The position numbers were made by a program, and so were the translations under genes. DNA of 64,000 nt, from positions 62,001 to 126,000 of the forward strand of contig QCBU01000001.1 in assembly GCA_003281505.1 (NCBI GenBank), read 5' to 3'. Of the stretch, positions 9,438 to 18,769 are shown piece by piece. The first letter of the stretch is position 1. The number at the start of each line of letters is the position of its first letter. The notes beneath the pieces are model-generated. The model was not told the origin of the DNA and searched no databases. It saw only the letters and a list, made by a program, of their open reading frames with translations. This DNA comes from Prochlorococcus sp. AG-347-J14. GTDB lineage: Bacteria > Cyanobacteriota > Cyanobacteriia > PCC-6307 > Cyanobiaceae.

Positions 9438-11009
9438 ATGAAAAAAAAAATTGTTTTATCAATATTTATAATTTTAATTTCTTTTTTACAGAATTCTTGC
9501 GACTCAAAAAGAATATCTAAAAAGATCATAGTAGCAAGTTCTGGAAAAATTGAATCTTTAGATCCAGCAAGAGCAAATACTCTTAAAGCAATTCAATTAA
9601 TCAGTTCTCTTGGAGACACATTATATGAATTAAATTCTAATGGAGAATTAATACCTGAATTGGCCTCGGAGATGCCAGTTATTTCAAAGGATAGACTTCA
9701 AATAACAATCAATTTAAGAAAGAATGTTTTTTTTCATGATGGAACTGCATTTAACTCAAATGCTATGAAGTTTACCTTTGATAGATTCAAAAAAATTGGA
9801 ACTATGAACTATATTTTAGGAAATAAGATTAAATCAATAGAAACGCCAAGTGAATATTCAGTCATAATAAATTTGAATAAACCATCAAGTTCTTTGAATG
9901 GTTTACTTACATCAGTAAATTTAACTCCAATATCTCCTACATTTTACAAACAATATTCTGATAAGTTTCTAAATGAAAAATTTGTTGGTACCGGCAAGTA
10001 TGTGCTGACCAGTTTTTCTAATGAAGTTCAATCAATTGATCCATATTTGAATTATTGGGGTGAAAAGCCCTTAAATAACGGCGTTAATTTTGTAGGATAT
10101 TCAAACTCATCCTCTCTTTTTGGTGCTTTAAAAAGTAAACAAATTGACGTGCTTTTATCAAATTCAATTGATGATAGTCAGAGAAAAACTTTAAATGATT
10201 TAAGCAAAAATAAACAGTTTAATGAAGGTATTAGCCCTTTCACTGAATTAAGTTTTATAAGCCTCAAAACAAGTTCTTATCCCCTAAGTAATCTTAATTT
10301 AAGACTGGCTTTGGCAAAAAGTCTTAATAGAAAATTGATTAGTGAGAAAGTAAGTTATGGATTAAGGAAGCCATCTAGGTCAATTATTCCTCCAATATTA
10401 AAAAAAGATAATCAAGAACTGTGGCCTAAATATGATTATTTAGAAGCGAGAAGGTTATTGCAAAAAGAAAATTATTGTAATGGAAATATTCTAAAAATAC
10501 CCCTTACTTATAGATCGAATGTACCAGCTGACAAGCTTATTGCTCTGACATGGCAAGAAGAAATTAAAAATTCTTTGAAAGATTGTATTAATATTGAACT
10601 CAATGGGGTTGAATCTACAACAGTTTATAAGAATCTAAGTTTAGGAATTTATACGGCAGTTCTTCTCGATTGGACTGGGGCTTATTCAGATCCAGAGGCT
10701 TATCTTACCCCTCTTTTAAGTTGTAATGAAATAGTTGATGACATATGTAAAAAAGGAGAATCAGTTTACAGCGGTAGTTTTTGGGGATCTAATAAAGTGG
10801 AAAGTTTATTTCTTGAGAGTGAAAAAATAAGTGGAATTAAAAGATTGGAAAAACTTGTTGAAATTGAAAAAATAGCAGCAAGTTCAATACCTTATATTCC
10901 TATTTGGATCTCCTCTCAAAAAGCATGGTCACAAAATAAAATATCAAAACCTATTTTTAATGGCGCAGGAATAATTTCATTGAGTGATCTCGAGTTAATT
11001 AATGAGTAG
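9438..11009 (+). CDS. ABC importer substrate-binding lipoprotein, peptide/nickel (family 5) type
   Basis: Periplasmic binding protein of the DppA/OppA/NikA family, 523 residues. Seen: an N-terminal hydrophobic segment ending LQNSC with a lipid-anchor Cys at 21; IESLDPARANT, LRKNVFFHDGTAFNSNAM and RLALAKSLNRK, which are family signatures; and a C-terminal IPIWISSQKAW. Ligand cannot be told from sequence. It overlaps the permease gene by 8 bases, so they are co-translated. Confidence 0.88.
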   Translation: MKKKIVLSIFIILISFLQNSCDSKRISKKIIVASSGKIESLDPARANTLKAIQLISSLGDTLYELNSNGELIPELASEMPVISKDRLQITINLRKNVFFHDGTAFNSNAMKFTFDRFKKIGTMNYILGNKIKSIETPSEYSVIINLNKPSSSLNGLLTSVNLTPISPTFYKQYSDKFLNEKFVGTGKYVLTSFSNEVQSIDPYLNYWGEKPLNNGVNFVGYSNSSSLFGALKSKQIDVLLSNSIDDSQRKTLNDLSKNKQFNEGISPFTELSFISLKTSSYPLSNLNLRLALAKSLNRKLISEKVSYGLRKPSRSIIPPILKKDNQELWPKYDYLEARRLLQKENYCNGNILKIPLTYRSNVPADKLIALTWQEEIKNSLKDCINIELNGVESTTVYKNLSLGIYTAVLLDWTGAYSDPEAYLTPLLSCNEIVDDICKKGESVYSGSFWGSNKVESLFLESEKISGIKRLEKLVEIEKIAASSIPYIPIWISSQKAWSQNKISKPIFNGAGIISLSDLELINE

Positions 11010-12024
11010 AAATTTAAATAAACTACTAAATTATTCTTTATTAAAAATTTCATTAATACCGATAATATTATGGGTAATTTCTTCATTAGTTTTTATTTTA
11101 TTAAGAGTTGCTCCTGGCGATCCCGTCGATGCCATACTTGGATCTGGTGCAGATGAGGTTTCTAGAGAATTTTTAAGAAATAAATTGGGGCTAAATGAAC
11201 CTTTAATAAATCAATATCTTTCATATATTAAAAATATATTGCACTTAGATTTTGGCCAATCTCTTAGTACCCAAGAGCCAGTCCTTAATATTATTATAAA
11301 GTCATTGCCTGCGAGTCTTGAGCTTGGATTCTTTTCAATATTAAGTGCCATAATAATAGGATTCCCACTGGGATTAATTGGCTTAAGAAATAGAGGGAAA
11401 AAGACTGATTATATTGCGAGAATATTAGGAATTGCTACATATGCGATCCCTCCTTTTTGGGGGGCAATGTTAGCGCAATTATTATTTTGTGTATTTTTTA
11501 ATATTTCCCCAATTGGAGGGAGATTTCCGATATTTCAGCAACAACCCCAAATTACAGGTTTTCTAGTTTTAGATAGTATTCTTTCAAATAATATTATTGC
11601 CTTGAAAGATAGTCTTTATCATCTCGCACTTCCTTCGATTACCCTTGGTTTTTTATTAAGTGGTGTATTCAGCCGCTCATTAAGAGTAAATTTGGATAAG
11701 ACATTAAAAAGTGATTATGTGAATGCTGCTATATGTAGAGGAATATCGAGGAAAAAAATATTTTTAAACCATGCATTGCCGAATGCTCTATTGCCAATTG
11801 TCACAATTTCTGGCTTGACTATGGCCTCTTTAGCAGGAGGTGCCCTGTTGTTCGAGGTGACTTTTTCATGGCCAGGTATAGCTTTAAGATTACATGAAGC
11901 TATTTCTCAAAGAGACTATACCTTGGTTCAAGGAATTGTAATTTTTACCTCTATGCTTATAGTCTCTCTAAATCTATTCGTGGATATTTTAATCGCATAT
12001 TTAGATCCACGAATAGAGTACTAA
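11002..12024 (+). CDS. ABC importer permease, DppB/OppB type
   Basis: Inner-membrane permease of a peptide/nickel-type importer, 340 residues with about six membrane spans. Seen: LRVAPGDPVDAILG (the family's N-terminal RxxPGDP motif), GLIGLRNRGK, and the EAA-type coupling loop YVNAAICRGISRKKIFLNHALPNALLPIV. The usual partner permease (DppC type) and the ATPases are not next to it: the following gene is on the other strand. Its last 4 bases overlap that convergent gene. Confidence 0.9.
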   Translation: MSRNLNKLLNYSLLKISLIPIILWVISSLVFILLRVAPGDPVDAILGSGADEVSREFLRNKLGLNEPLINQYLSYIKNILHLDFGQSLSTQEPVLNIIIKSLPASLELGFFSILSAIIIGFPLGLIGLRNRGKKTDYIARILGIATYAIPPFWGAMLAQLLFCVFFNISPIGGRFPIFQQQPQITGFLVLDSILSNNIIALKDSLYHLALPSITLGFLLSGVFSRSLRVNLDKTLKSDYVNAAICRGISRKKIFLNHALPNALLPIVTISGLTMASLAGGALLFEVTFSWPGIALRLHEAISQRDYTLVQGIVIFTSMLIVSLNLFVDILIAYLDPRIEY

Positions 12025-13571
12025 TTTTCGGAAATTTCCTTTATCGTTTCAAGATCTAAAAGATGGAAATCAAGTCCAAAATCTCTTTGGTTTTTAACTA
12101 CATTAGGGATCTTTTGGTCTTTAATATTTTTTAAAAATTCAACTATATATTTAGTAGATAAATCTTGTACTAATATTGGCTCTGAACCAATAAAAGATTC
12201 ACTTATTTTGAAGAGGTCATTATTTTCTTCATAGCTTTTATTAATTCTTATTGGAGAGAAATGACTTGCTCCTTCAATAATTAGAAATCTATTTGATGGA
12301 TTATTTAAAGCATAAAAAACTCTAAATTGTTCATTGATTAACGGTGTAATAAGGTCATAAGTACCACCTATTAGAAGAGTTGGTGCTTTAATGCCTGTAC
12401 TATTTTCTTTTGGCCATACTAAACTCCCAAATGAATTAAAACCTATTATGGCACTGGCCTTATTAGTGTTATTTTTCTTAGGGAATGGTATTTCGCTTAA
12501 CTGACATTGAAGTAATTTTGATAAATTTGTTACTGCAAAGTCTTTTAATGCCGAATTACATTTTTCCTCTAGTTGATCTGTAGGTCCCTTGCCTTCATAT
12601 AAAAGTGCTATTAAAGCACCAAGTGAATGCCCCATTAAAATATAAGAATTATTAGGTAAACCAAATACTCCATTTTCATGAGCTTTCAATACAGCATCTA
12701 AATCTTTAATTCTATATAAAAAAAAGTCTGCACTTCCTGGTATTGTTTCCTTACCATCAAGTACTTCTATGAATGATTCTAAATTACTTCCTCTATGATC
12801 TATGAATAATATTGGCCAGCCTCTTCTAGCCAATTCGTTACCTATCCATTTAAAATTATTAATTTCTCCTCCAAGTCCTGGCATAAATATTATCAATTCT
12901 TTATCAAAGTTTTTTTTATTGCTTTTCCATATTTCAATTTCAAAAGGTTTCACTCGGTGAGGAGCATAAATTTTTTTATCAATTTTTATTAGATCTTTAG
13001 TTGATTTTTTCTCTATATTTTTAAAGGCATTTTGTTTAGTTCTTTCAAGTTTATTTAATTTGGACAACAGTTCTTGTTGCATTGATAATTCATTTTTCCA
13101 AGATGAAATTATTAAGATTAGATTATCAATATCTAATGAAATTTCTTCTGATGGTAATGCCTTTATGATGTCTAAAGTTGAAACTTCTTTTTTTTGATCT
13201 AATAAATTTTCTATAGTGTTATATATTTCTGTTCCATTATTGTCATTTGGAACTTTAATGCTTTTGCTTAATTCTGTAAGAATTTTACGCCCTATCCAAC
13301 TTCTTAATATTTCTCTATTCAATCCATCTTCTTTGAAAACTGGAAATTCTAAAAATTTTGATAATTCAAAAACTCTTATAAATCCATTTTTTTTTAACCA
13401 ATCTATTAATTCTGTTGAATCATCTTTGTATTTTTCTAATTTTGATAATTGTTCTATAGTAAGAGGGATTTCCATTTCTTCAAACTTAATATTTATCTTT
13501 TCAGCAGCCTTTAAACCATTATTAAAAAATAAACCACAAAAACTAAAAAAAATTATAAAAATGTATTTCAC
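12021..13571 (-). CDS. Secreted alpha/beta hydrolase with DUF1400-like N-terminal domain
   Basis: A 516-residue protein with an N-terminal signal-like segment (about 1-22). Residues 25-170 resemble the DUF1400 domain found in cyanobacterial hydrolases. The C-terminal half is an alpha/beta-hydrolase: FMPGLGGEINNF, FIDHRGSN, the nucleophile elbow GHSLG with Ser316, a probable acid Asp in GGTYDLITP and His in GASHFSPI. Substrate unknown; lipase or esterase activity is an inference. GTG start at 13571, two bases away from the start of the divergent MFS gene. Confidence 0.82.
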   Translation of the reverse strand: MKYIFIIFFSFCGLFFNNGLKAAEKINIKFEEMEIPLTIEQLSKLEKYKDDSTELIDWLKKNGFIRVFELSKFLEFPVFKEDGLNREILRSWIGRKILTELSKSIKVPNDNNGTEIYNTIENLLDQKKEVSTLDIIKALPSEEISLDIDNLILIISSWKNELSMQQELLSKLNKLERTKQNAFKNIEKKSTKDLIKIDKKIYAPHRVKPFEIEIWKSNKKNFDKELIIFMPGLGGEINNFKWIGNELARRGWPILFIDHRGSNLESFIEVLDGKETIPGSADFFLYRIKDLDAVLKAHENGVFGLPNNSYILMGHSLGALIALLYEGKGPTDQLEEKCNSALKDFAVTNLSKLLQCQLSEIPFPKKNNTNKASAIIGFNSFGSLVWPKENSTGIKAPTLLIGGTYDLITPLINEQFRVFYALNNPSNRFLIIEGASHFSPIRINKSYEENNDLFKISESFIGSEPILVQDLSTKYIVEFLKNIKDQKIPNVVKNQRDFGLDFHLLDLETIKEISEN

Positions 13572-13573
13572 TA

Positions 13574-14803
13574 GTGATTAGTCCAAATAGTTTACAAATT
13601 AGCAAAAATTGGTGGATTCAATTTCCTTATCATTTGAGGTTAATAACCAAGATAAGATTTTTCGCTGCATTTGGAGCAGGAGGTGTTATTTATTTAACAT
13701 CACTTATTTTTAATAACCTAGGATTATCGGCGACAGATATTGGCTTGGGATTTACCATTTCAGCAATAATTGGAACAGTAACAAGACTCTTCACAGGTAA
13801 TTATCTTAATAAAACGGGAAAAATACAATTCCCGATAATTACTTCTTCAATACTAAGTATAGCCGCTAGCTTATGCCTCATTTTTTCAAGAGATACTTTT
13901 TTGTACATAATTGGACAATCATTTGTTGGTGCTGCTGCAGGAATATATTGGCCTGCTGCCGAGTTTGGGGTGCCCTATTTTTGTCATCCTATTGAAACAC
14001 GTAAAGCTTATGCCCTTGTTAGAAGTTCGGAGGCTTTAGGAATATTTATAGGGGTATTCTTAGGGGGGTATATGACGAATTTTTTGTATTCCAAATCAAT
14101 ATTTATAAATGATATATTTTGCATGTTAGTTATCACGTATTTAATATCTAGAAATAGTTCTTCTATAAAAAGAAACTTAGAAAATTTTCAAAAAAAATTA
14201 GTAGATCCAATTAATCAGGGACAATTGAAATGGAATAAAAATTCAACAATAATAATTTTATCTATTTTATTGATTACTACTTCTTTAGCCTTGATACAAG
14301 TAACTTTGCCTCTGGATCTTGTTAAAGGTGGAGTATATCGCAATGCATTAAGCAAAGAAATTATTAGTCTTATAATTTCTATTCAGTTAATTTTATTGTT
14401 GTTTTTACAATGGCCTGTCGGTTCTTGGATATCTAAGAAAGAAAGATTATTTGGTTTGAAATTTAGTTTAATAAATTTCACTTTCGCTTCATTTTTATTA
14501 TTTATTTCTAGTTATTTAAATATCCCAGCGTTTTATTTAATTTCTTTGGCATTGATTTTAGTAAGTTTAGGAACTGCTTCATTTCTTCCAACATCAACAG
14601 ATGTCGTTTTCCGAATAGCTCCTTCAAATAAAAAAGGTTTTGCACTTGCTCTATTATCACAATGTTTTGCTATGGGTTATTTTTTGGGACCATTTATTTC
14701 AGGACGCATATTAGATCTATTTGGTTATGCTTCAATAATCTGGCTTTCAATTTCTTGTTGTTGCTTTATTGCCTTTACAATTCTATTTAAGAGATTATTT
14801 TAA
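13574..14803 (+). CDS. Major facilitator superfamily transporter
   Basis: A 409-residue membrane protein with about 12 hydrophobic helices. Seen: GLGFTISAIIGTVTRLFTGNYL, with the MFS loop 2-3 pattern, and QSFVGAAAGIYWPAAEFGV; the second half repeats the architecture. Resembles drug/sugar-efflux MFS members, substrate unknown. The GTG start at 13574 leaves no room for a private leader, because the divergent hydrolase starts at 13571; a downstream start is possible but would remove the soluble N-terminus only. The 3' end overlaps the next, convergent gene by 4 bases. Confidence 0.82.
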   Translation: MISPNSLQISKNWWIQFPYHLRLITKIRFFAAFGAGGVIYLTSLIFNNLGLSATDIGLGFTISAIIGTVTRLFTGNYLNKTGKIQFPIITSSILSIAASLCLIFSRDTFLYIIGQSFVGAAAGIYWPAAEFGVPYFCHPIETRKAYALVRSSEALGIFIGVFLGGYMTNFLYSKSIFINDIFCMLVITYLISRNSSSIKRNLENFQKKLVDPINQGQLKWNKNSTIIILSILLITTSLALIQVTLPLDLVKGGVYRNALSKEIISLIISIQLILLLFLQWPVGSWISKKERLFGLKFSLINFTFASFLLFISSYLNIPAFYLISLALILVSLGTASFLPTSTDVVFRIAPSNKKGFALALLSQCFAMGYFLGPFISGRILDLFGYASIIWLSISCCCFIAFTILFKRLF

Positions 14804-15171
14804 TTAATCTTTTCTAATTCAATAATTCTTCTCTCTCTTAGAAATAAGAAAAAAGGTGCAGAGAATGCGAAGGCTATAAGAAAAGTTCCAATGTATACAA
14901 CCCACATATTCTTCATGTTTAGTTTTTTTGATTCATTTACTATCCATATAAAAATAGCGCTTGCACCTACTAATAAGTCTCTAGAAATTGACTGAGCTGC
15001 AGGGTTTGCATTCGCTAAAGAAATGAAGTTATTTATATCAAAGCTGTTTCCATATTCCCTAGCAAATTCGAAATTTGCCATCATTGGCAGGACGGCTCCC
15101 AAAATTGATAGAAAAAGGTAAAGATAAGATAGTATCTGTTTGTTATCTTTTAAAATGTTTAATGAATTCAC
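14800..15171 (-). CDS. DUF2834-like small membrane protein
   Basis: 123 residues with three hydrophobic segments (about 13-32, 64-80, 89-110). The pattern of a first helix LSILGAVLPM, a soluble part with NANPAAQSISRDLLVGA and a second helix with FIWIVNESKKLNMKN, resembles the DUF2834 family of uncharacterised membrane proteins. Function unknown. Convergent with the MFS gene, 4-base overlap. Confidence 0.72.
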   Translation of the reverse strand: MNSLNILKDNKQILSYLYLFLSILGAVLPMMANFEFAREYGNSFDINNFISLANANPAAQSISRDLLVGASAIFIWIVNESKKLNMKNMWVVYIGTFLIAFAFSAPFFLFLRERRIIELEKIN

Positions 15172-15212
15172 TTGTCAAAAATATTTCTTTTAATAATAGT
15201 ATTTAAAAGCTT

Positions 15213-16082
15213 ATGGTTGTTGAAAAGAATAATAAAGTTGAAGACTATAAATTTAAAAAAGGAAATTTAAATTTTGCCGTAGTTGGTCATGTTGAGTGGA
15301 TAAATTTTTTAAAGGTTGATCGATTACCAAAACCCGGAGTCATTTCTCATTCTGAAAAGTCCCTTGAGTATCCAGCTGGTGGTGGATCTATTATCGCGAA
15401 AATACTTTCTGATTTAACTTTGAATCAAATTCATTTCTTTACGTCATTAGGTAATGATGATTATGGAGATAAGTGTTTCAAGATTCTCTCAAATATGGGA
15501 ATTAAGTTGCATGTAGCTTGGCGTGACAAACCAACTAGAAGAGGATTTAGTTTAATTGACTCTCAAGGTGAAAGAGCAATAACAGTTATTGGAGAAAGGT
15601 TAGCTCCAACTCATAAAGACAATTTAGAATGGAACATTTTAAAAAAAATGGACGGAATTTTTATTACTGCATCTGATTCTGAGATTTTTAAAATGGCTAG
15701 ATCAGCTTCAATACTATGTACAACACCAAGGGTAGGATTAAATACAATTAATAATTCAAATGTTCTTTTAGATGGATTAATAGGCAGTAATCTTGATCCC
15801 GGAGAAGTTTTTTCTTTTTCTGAATTATCGTTAAAACCTAAATATACTATTAAAACCGAGGGAGAGAAGGGAGGAATAATATTCCCAGGAGGAAGATATA
15901 AGGCTCTTAAAAACAAAAAATTAAAGGTTGATTCTTATGGATGTGGTGATTCTTTTGCTGCGGGTATTCTTTATGGAATGGCATCTAAATGGGATATAGA
16001 TAAAAGTTTAAATCTTGCTAAAGTAATGGGAAGAAACGCTAGTGAATTTTTCGGACCATATGCAAATAATGATGAAAAATAA
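15213..16082 (+). CDS. PfkB-family carbohydrate/nucleoside kinase
   Basis: A 289-residue ribokinase-fold kinase. Seen: substrate-binding N-terminal region with EYPAGGGSIIAKILSDL, the Gly-rich sheet FFTSLGNDDYGD, and PfkB signature 2, SYGCGDSFAAGILYG (241-255), containing the catalytic base Asp246. The sugar or nucleoside substrate cannot be named. ATG start; divergent from DUF2834. Confidence 0.87.
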   Translation: MVVEKNNKVEDYKFKKGNLNFAVVGHVEWINFLKVDRLPKPGVISHSEKSLEYPAGGGSIIAKILSDLTLNQIHFFTSLGNDDYGDKCFKILSNMGIKLHVAWRDKPTRRGFSLIDSQGERAITVIGERLAPTHKDNLEWNILKKMDGIFITASDSEIFKMARSASILCTTPRVGLNTINNSNVLLDGLIGSNLDPGEVFSFSELSLKPKYTIKTEGEKGGIIFPGGRYKALKNKKLKVDSYGCGDSFAAGILYGMASKWDIDKSLNLAKVMGRNASEFFGPYANNDEK

Positions 16083-16098
16083 TTGAATTAACACTTAC

Positions 16099-16290
16099 AT
16101 GAGCAATCTAGATAATAAAAATAAAAATCTACTTATAGAAAACATTATTGTTTTCTTCTTATTTACTGTTTTTTTAGTTTTTAATTCTTTAAAAACTTTA
16201 TCTAAAATTTTTACATATGGAATCATAAAAAAAGAAATATTAACTACTAAAAGTAACTTAGGCGTAGATATAAAAATAAAAATTAAATAA
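16099..16290 (+). CDS. Small single-span membrane protein, unknown
   Basis: 63 residues; one hydrophobic helix (about 14-30: IIVFFLFTVFLVF) between polar ends. Not recognised. Its stop codon shares a base with the ATG of the next gene at 16290, indicating a coupled pair. Confidence 0.55.
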   Translation: MSNLDNKNKNLLIENIIVFFLFTVFLVFNSLKTLSKIFTYGIIKKEILTTKSNLGVDIKIKIK

Positions 16291-16643
16291 TGAACATATT
16301 TTTAGTTTTTCTAATTTTAGGAGTTATTATTTTGGGCTACAAAAAAATTAATTCTAAAAAAACAAAGAACTTAAAACTAGATAAATTTAAAAATAAACTA
16401 CAGAGCACGCAAACAAATATTGACAGGATTTTTTTAAGAGAGGAAGAAAAAACCTTTTCAAATCCTAATATAAATATTTATATTGGGGTTTACGACAACG
16501 AAGATAATATAAATAGAAAATCCAATATTCACAGAGCAAGACTTTCAAAATTTAAGAAATCCAAATTAAATGGTGAAATGATATTTCAAGATGATGAACA
16601 AAGAATTTATAAATTTAATAATGGAAAAAAAGTTTACTTATAA
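16290..16643 (+). CDS. Membrane-anchored small protein, unknown
   Basis: 117 residues: a single N-terminal hydrophobic anchor (about 3-15) followed by a Lys/Asn-rich soluble part with FFLREEEKTFSN-type charged stretches and a C-terminal QRIYKFNNGKKVYL. Family not recognised. Translationally coupled to the 63-residue membrane protein upstream; convergent with the pentapeptide gene 9 bases downstream. Confidence 0.55.
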   Translation: MNIFLVFLILGVIILGYKKINSKKTKNLKLDKFKNKLQSTQTNIDRIFLREEEKTFSNPNINIYIGVYDNEDNINRKSNIHRARLSKFKKSKLNGEMIFQDDEQRIYKFNNGKKVYL

Positions 16644-16651
16644 TTCTATTT

Positions 16652-17170
16652 CTAACTGCACTCAAGACTTTCTCTTGTTGAAACTCCTGTTGTCGGATTG
16701 ATCCCATCAGCAATTTCACAAAGATTTCTTTGGTCTTCGCTGTCAAGAATGGCATAAGAAAAATCTGCTCCTTCTATTTGAGCTCCTGCAAAACTGCTAC
16801 CTGAGGCGATCATATTTATTAAAACAGCATTTCTAAGATCTGTTTTTTGAAAATTAACTCGATCAGAAAGAGTATCGGTCAGGTCGATTCCATTTAAATT
16901 AGAACCTTTTAAATCAGATAGTGTTAAAGTTGTCCCATGTAAATCAACATCACTAAAATCGGCATCTCGCGCAACTGCTCCAGCTATAGAAGACAAATGA
17001 AGATCCTCTCCATGGAAATCAAATCCTGTAATATTAGATCTTACGTAACTTGGAACTTCATCTCCTTCGCCCTTAACAGCAACATTTGCTCCGGCAAAAA
17101 CTGGAGAAGATAAAACTAAGAAGTAAAAAGTTATGCATAAAAAATATTTTAAAAAACTAAAAATTTTCAT
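16652..17170 (-). CDS. Exported pentapeptide-repeat protein
   Basis: 172 residues: a signal peptide (about 1-26, ending VFAGANVAV) then a right-handed beta-helix of A(D/N)LXX units (for example [50 protein letters not shown]), and a C-terminal domain with two Cys ([17 protein letters not shown]). By analogy with cyanobacterial relatives it probably resides in the thylakoid lumen or periplasm; role unknown. Confidence 0.82.
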   Translation of the reverse strand: MKIFSFLKYFLCITFYFLVLSSPVFAGANVAVKGEGDEVPSYVRSNITGFDFHGEDLHLSSIAGAVARDADFSDVDLHGTTLTLSDLKGSNLNGIDLTDTLSDRVNFQKTDLRNAVLINMIASGSSFAGAQIEGADFSYAILDSEDQRNLCEIADGINPTTGVSTRESLECS

Positions 17171-17253
17171 ACCAAATAATTTGAATATTTTTATTTTATA
17201 ACAATTAGATAATTTTTAAAATTGATATATATATTTGGAAACCCTTTTTAAAA

Positions 17254-17775
17254 TTATTTAACACTATAAATTTTAAACCTAGGTTCTAGATTGGTTATAC
17301 AATCTAAAAGTTTTTTATTATCTTTGCTATTCGTAACCTTGAATTCAGATTCAACTGAACCGCCTTCATCTCTAATGGCTTGATTTAAAACTATGGAACC
17401 GTTTTCGTCAGAGACTGATCTATGAAAAGTTCCTCTAGGTATCCTTAGAATATATCCACAAGATTCTAATCTAACTTTATAAAAAGGATAATCCCACCCA
17501 AAATTAACAAGAAAAAATGTTCTACCCCCAGAGATAGCTAATAGATTATCTTCTTGATTGTGATGTATGTAAAATTGCCAATTATTAAAGTCTTCTTCAT
17601 CTGGCGGACTAATTGCAGGACCACTATGAATAACTAGATCTCTAAAATTTGATTCATTAATACTAATATCAAAAAATCTAACATCTTTTGTATCGCGAAA
17701 TTTTTCATAGCTTATCAATTCAAACATTTTTGATTTATTTGATTTGATAAGTGGGATTTCTAAACTTGAGTTCAA
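17254..17775 (-). CDS. Cupin-like protein, unknown function
   Basis: 173 residues, no signal or membrane segment. The centre (WQFYIHHNQEDNLLAISGGR and LRIPRGTFHRSVSDENGSIVLNQ) has the strand order and His-containing pattern of a cupin barrel with a weak metal site (His-His and PxGxxHR). The substrate is not predictable. It lies 126 bases downstream of the transglutaminase-type gene on the same strand, so possible membership of that operon is inferred only from position. Confidence 0.55.
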   Translation of the reverse strand: MNSSLEIPLIKSNKSKMFELISYEKFRDTKDVRFFDISINESNFRDLVIHSGPAISPPDEEDFNNWQFYIHHNQEDNLLAISGGRTFFLVNFGWDYPFYKVRLESCGYILRIPRGTFHRSVSDENGSIVLNQAIRDEGGSVESEFKVTNSKDNKKLLDCITNLEPRFKIYSVK

Positions 17776-17900
17776 TTTTCTTTAAAGGTTAAACAAATGA
17801 AAACAGATATATATCTCTAAGAACGTATCAATTAACACTAAAAAAGAAACATATGCTTACTTATCTTTTCTTCTGATTTTAAAAGATTAAAATTTAGTGT

Positions 17901-18758
17901 TTATTTAATTTCAAGAGGTTTGATTTCCCAGGATAAAGTATTTTCTAGATTATTTTTTCCTATAAAGTTTCCTGTAATTACAGAGGTTAAATTAGATTTA
18001 GAAGAGGATACTAATGTTAAATATCTTTCGTCTATTAATCCTTTCCCGCTTGGATCAAAACCTCTCCAACCAGCACCTGGAATGTATAACTCAGCCCAAG
18101 CATGTAAATCTAACTCAGAGGGCAATGGATCTTCAAAATGATAACCACTTACAAATCTACTTGGGATACCAATAGACCTACAAGCTTCAACCATGAGCAT
18201 TGCTAAATCTCTGCATGAACCTATACGTTCTTTAAGTGTTCTGCTCGCTGGCCATGCAGGACCTGTATGTCTTTTTGTATATTTAACCCGATCTTGAATA
18301 ATCTCTATTAATTGATAGGTGAATGATAAGGCGTTATTAAAACTTCCTGCTAATGCTTCTTGGGCAAGTTCAACTGCAGAGGGGTCGTGCTGTCCATTTG
18401 GCATCCAGCCCTCTAATGCCCCTTGTAAATCTCTGTTTATGATACTTCTGCAAAAAGGTAATGTTAGATCTCTATTTTTTACCCCATCAATAATATTTGG
18501 ATGTTTAATGGTCTCAACTTCGCTTGTTGATTCAATAATTAAATTATCTGTTACTCCATTGAATCTAATTCGATTAATCTCTTCTCCACTTGCAGCAAGT
18601 AATGGATAAATAATTTCTGGTTCTGGGGTTATTTTTAATTCAAAATTCTTCAGCTTTTGGAATCCATTTGACCTTGGCTTTATACACAATCTATGCTCGC
18701 CTAATTGAACAGGTTCTTCATATTTATATTCAAGTTTGTGAAGGTATTTAATTCTCAT
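17901..18758 (-). CDS. Transglutaminase-like cysteine protease/amidase
   Basis: 285 residues: a bacterial transglutaminase N-terminal beta domain (RIKYLHKLEYKYEEPV) and a transglutaminase core with catalytic Cys182 (RIGSCRDLAMLMVEACRSIG), His219 (LDLHAWAELYIPGAGW) and Asp235 (FDPSGKG). Known: this family travels with alpha-E and circularly permuted ATP-grasp proteins, and has been predicted to cut or transfer peptide/amide bonds. It is the third gene of that trio here, 11 bases after the alpha-E gene. Confidence 0.88.
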   Translation of the reverse strand: MRIKYLHKLEYKYEEPVQLGEHRLCIKPRSNGFQKLKNFELKITPEPEIIYPLLAASGEEINRIRFNGVTDNLIIESTSEVETIKHPNIIDGVKNRDLTLPFCRSIINRDLQGALEGWMPNGQHDPSAVELAQEALAGSFNNALSFTYQLIEIIQDRVKYTKRHTGPAWPASRTLKERIGSCRDLAMLMVEACRSIGIPSRFVSGYHFEDPLPSELDLHAWAELYIPGAGWRGFDPSGKGLIDERYLTLVSSSKSNLTSVITGNFIGKNNLENTLSWEIKPLEIK

Positions 18759-18769
18759 TAAAAAACTTA

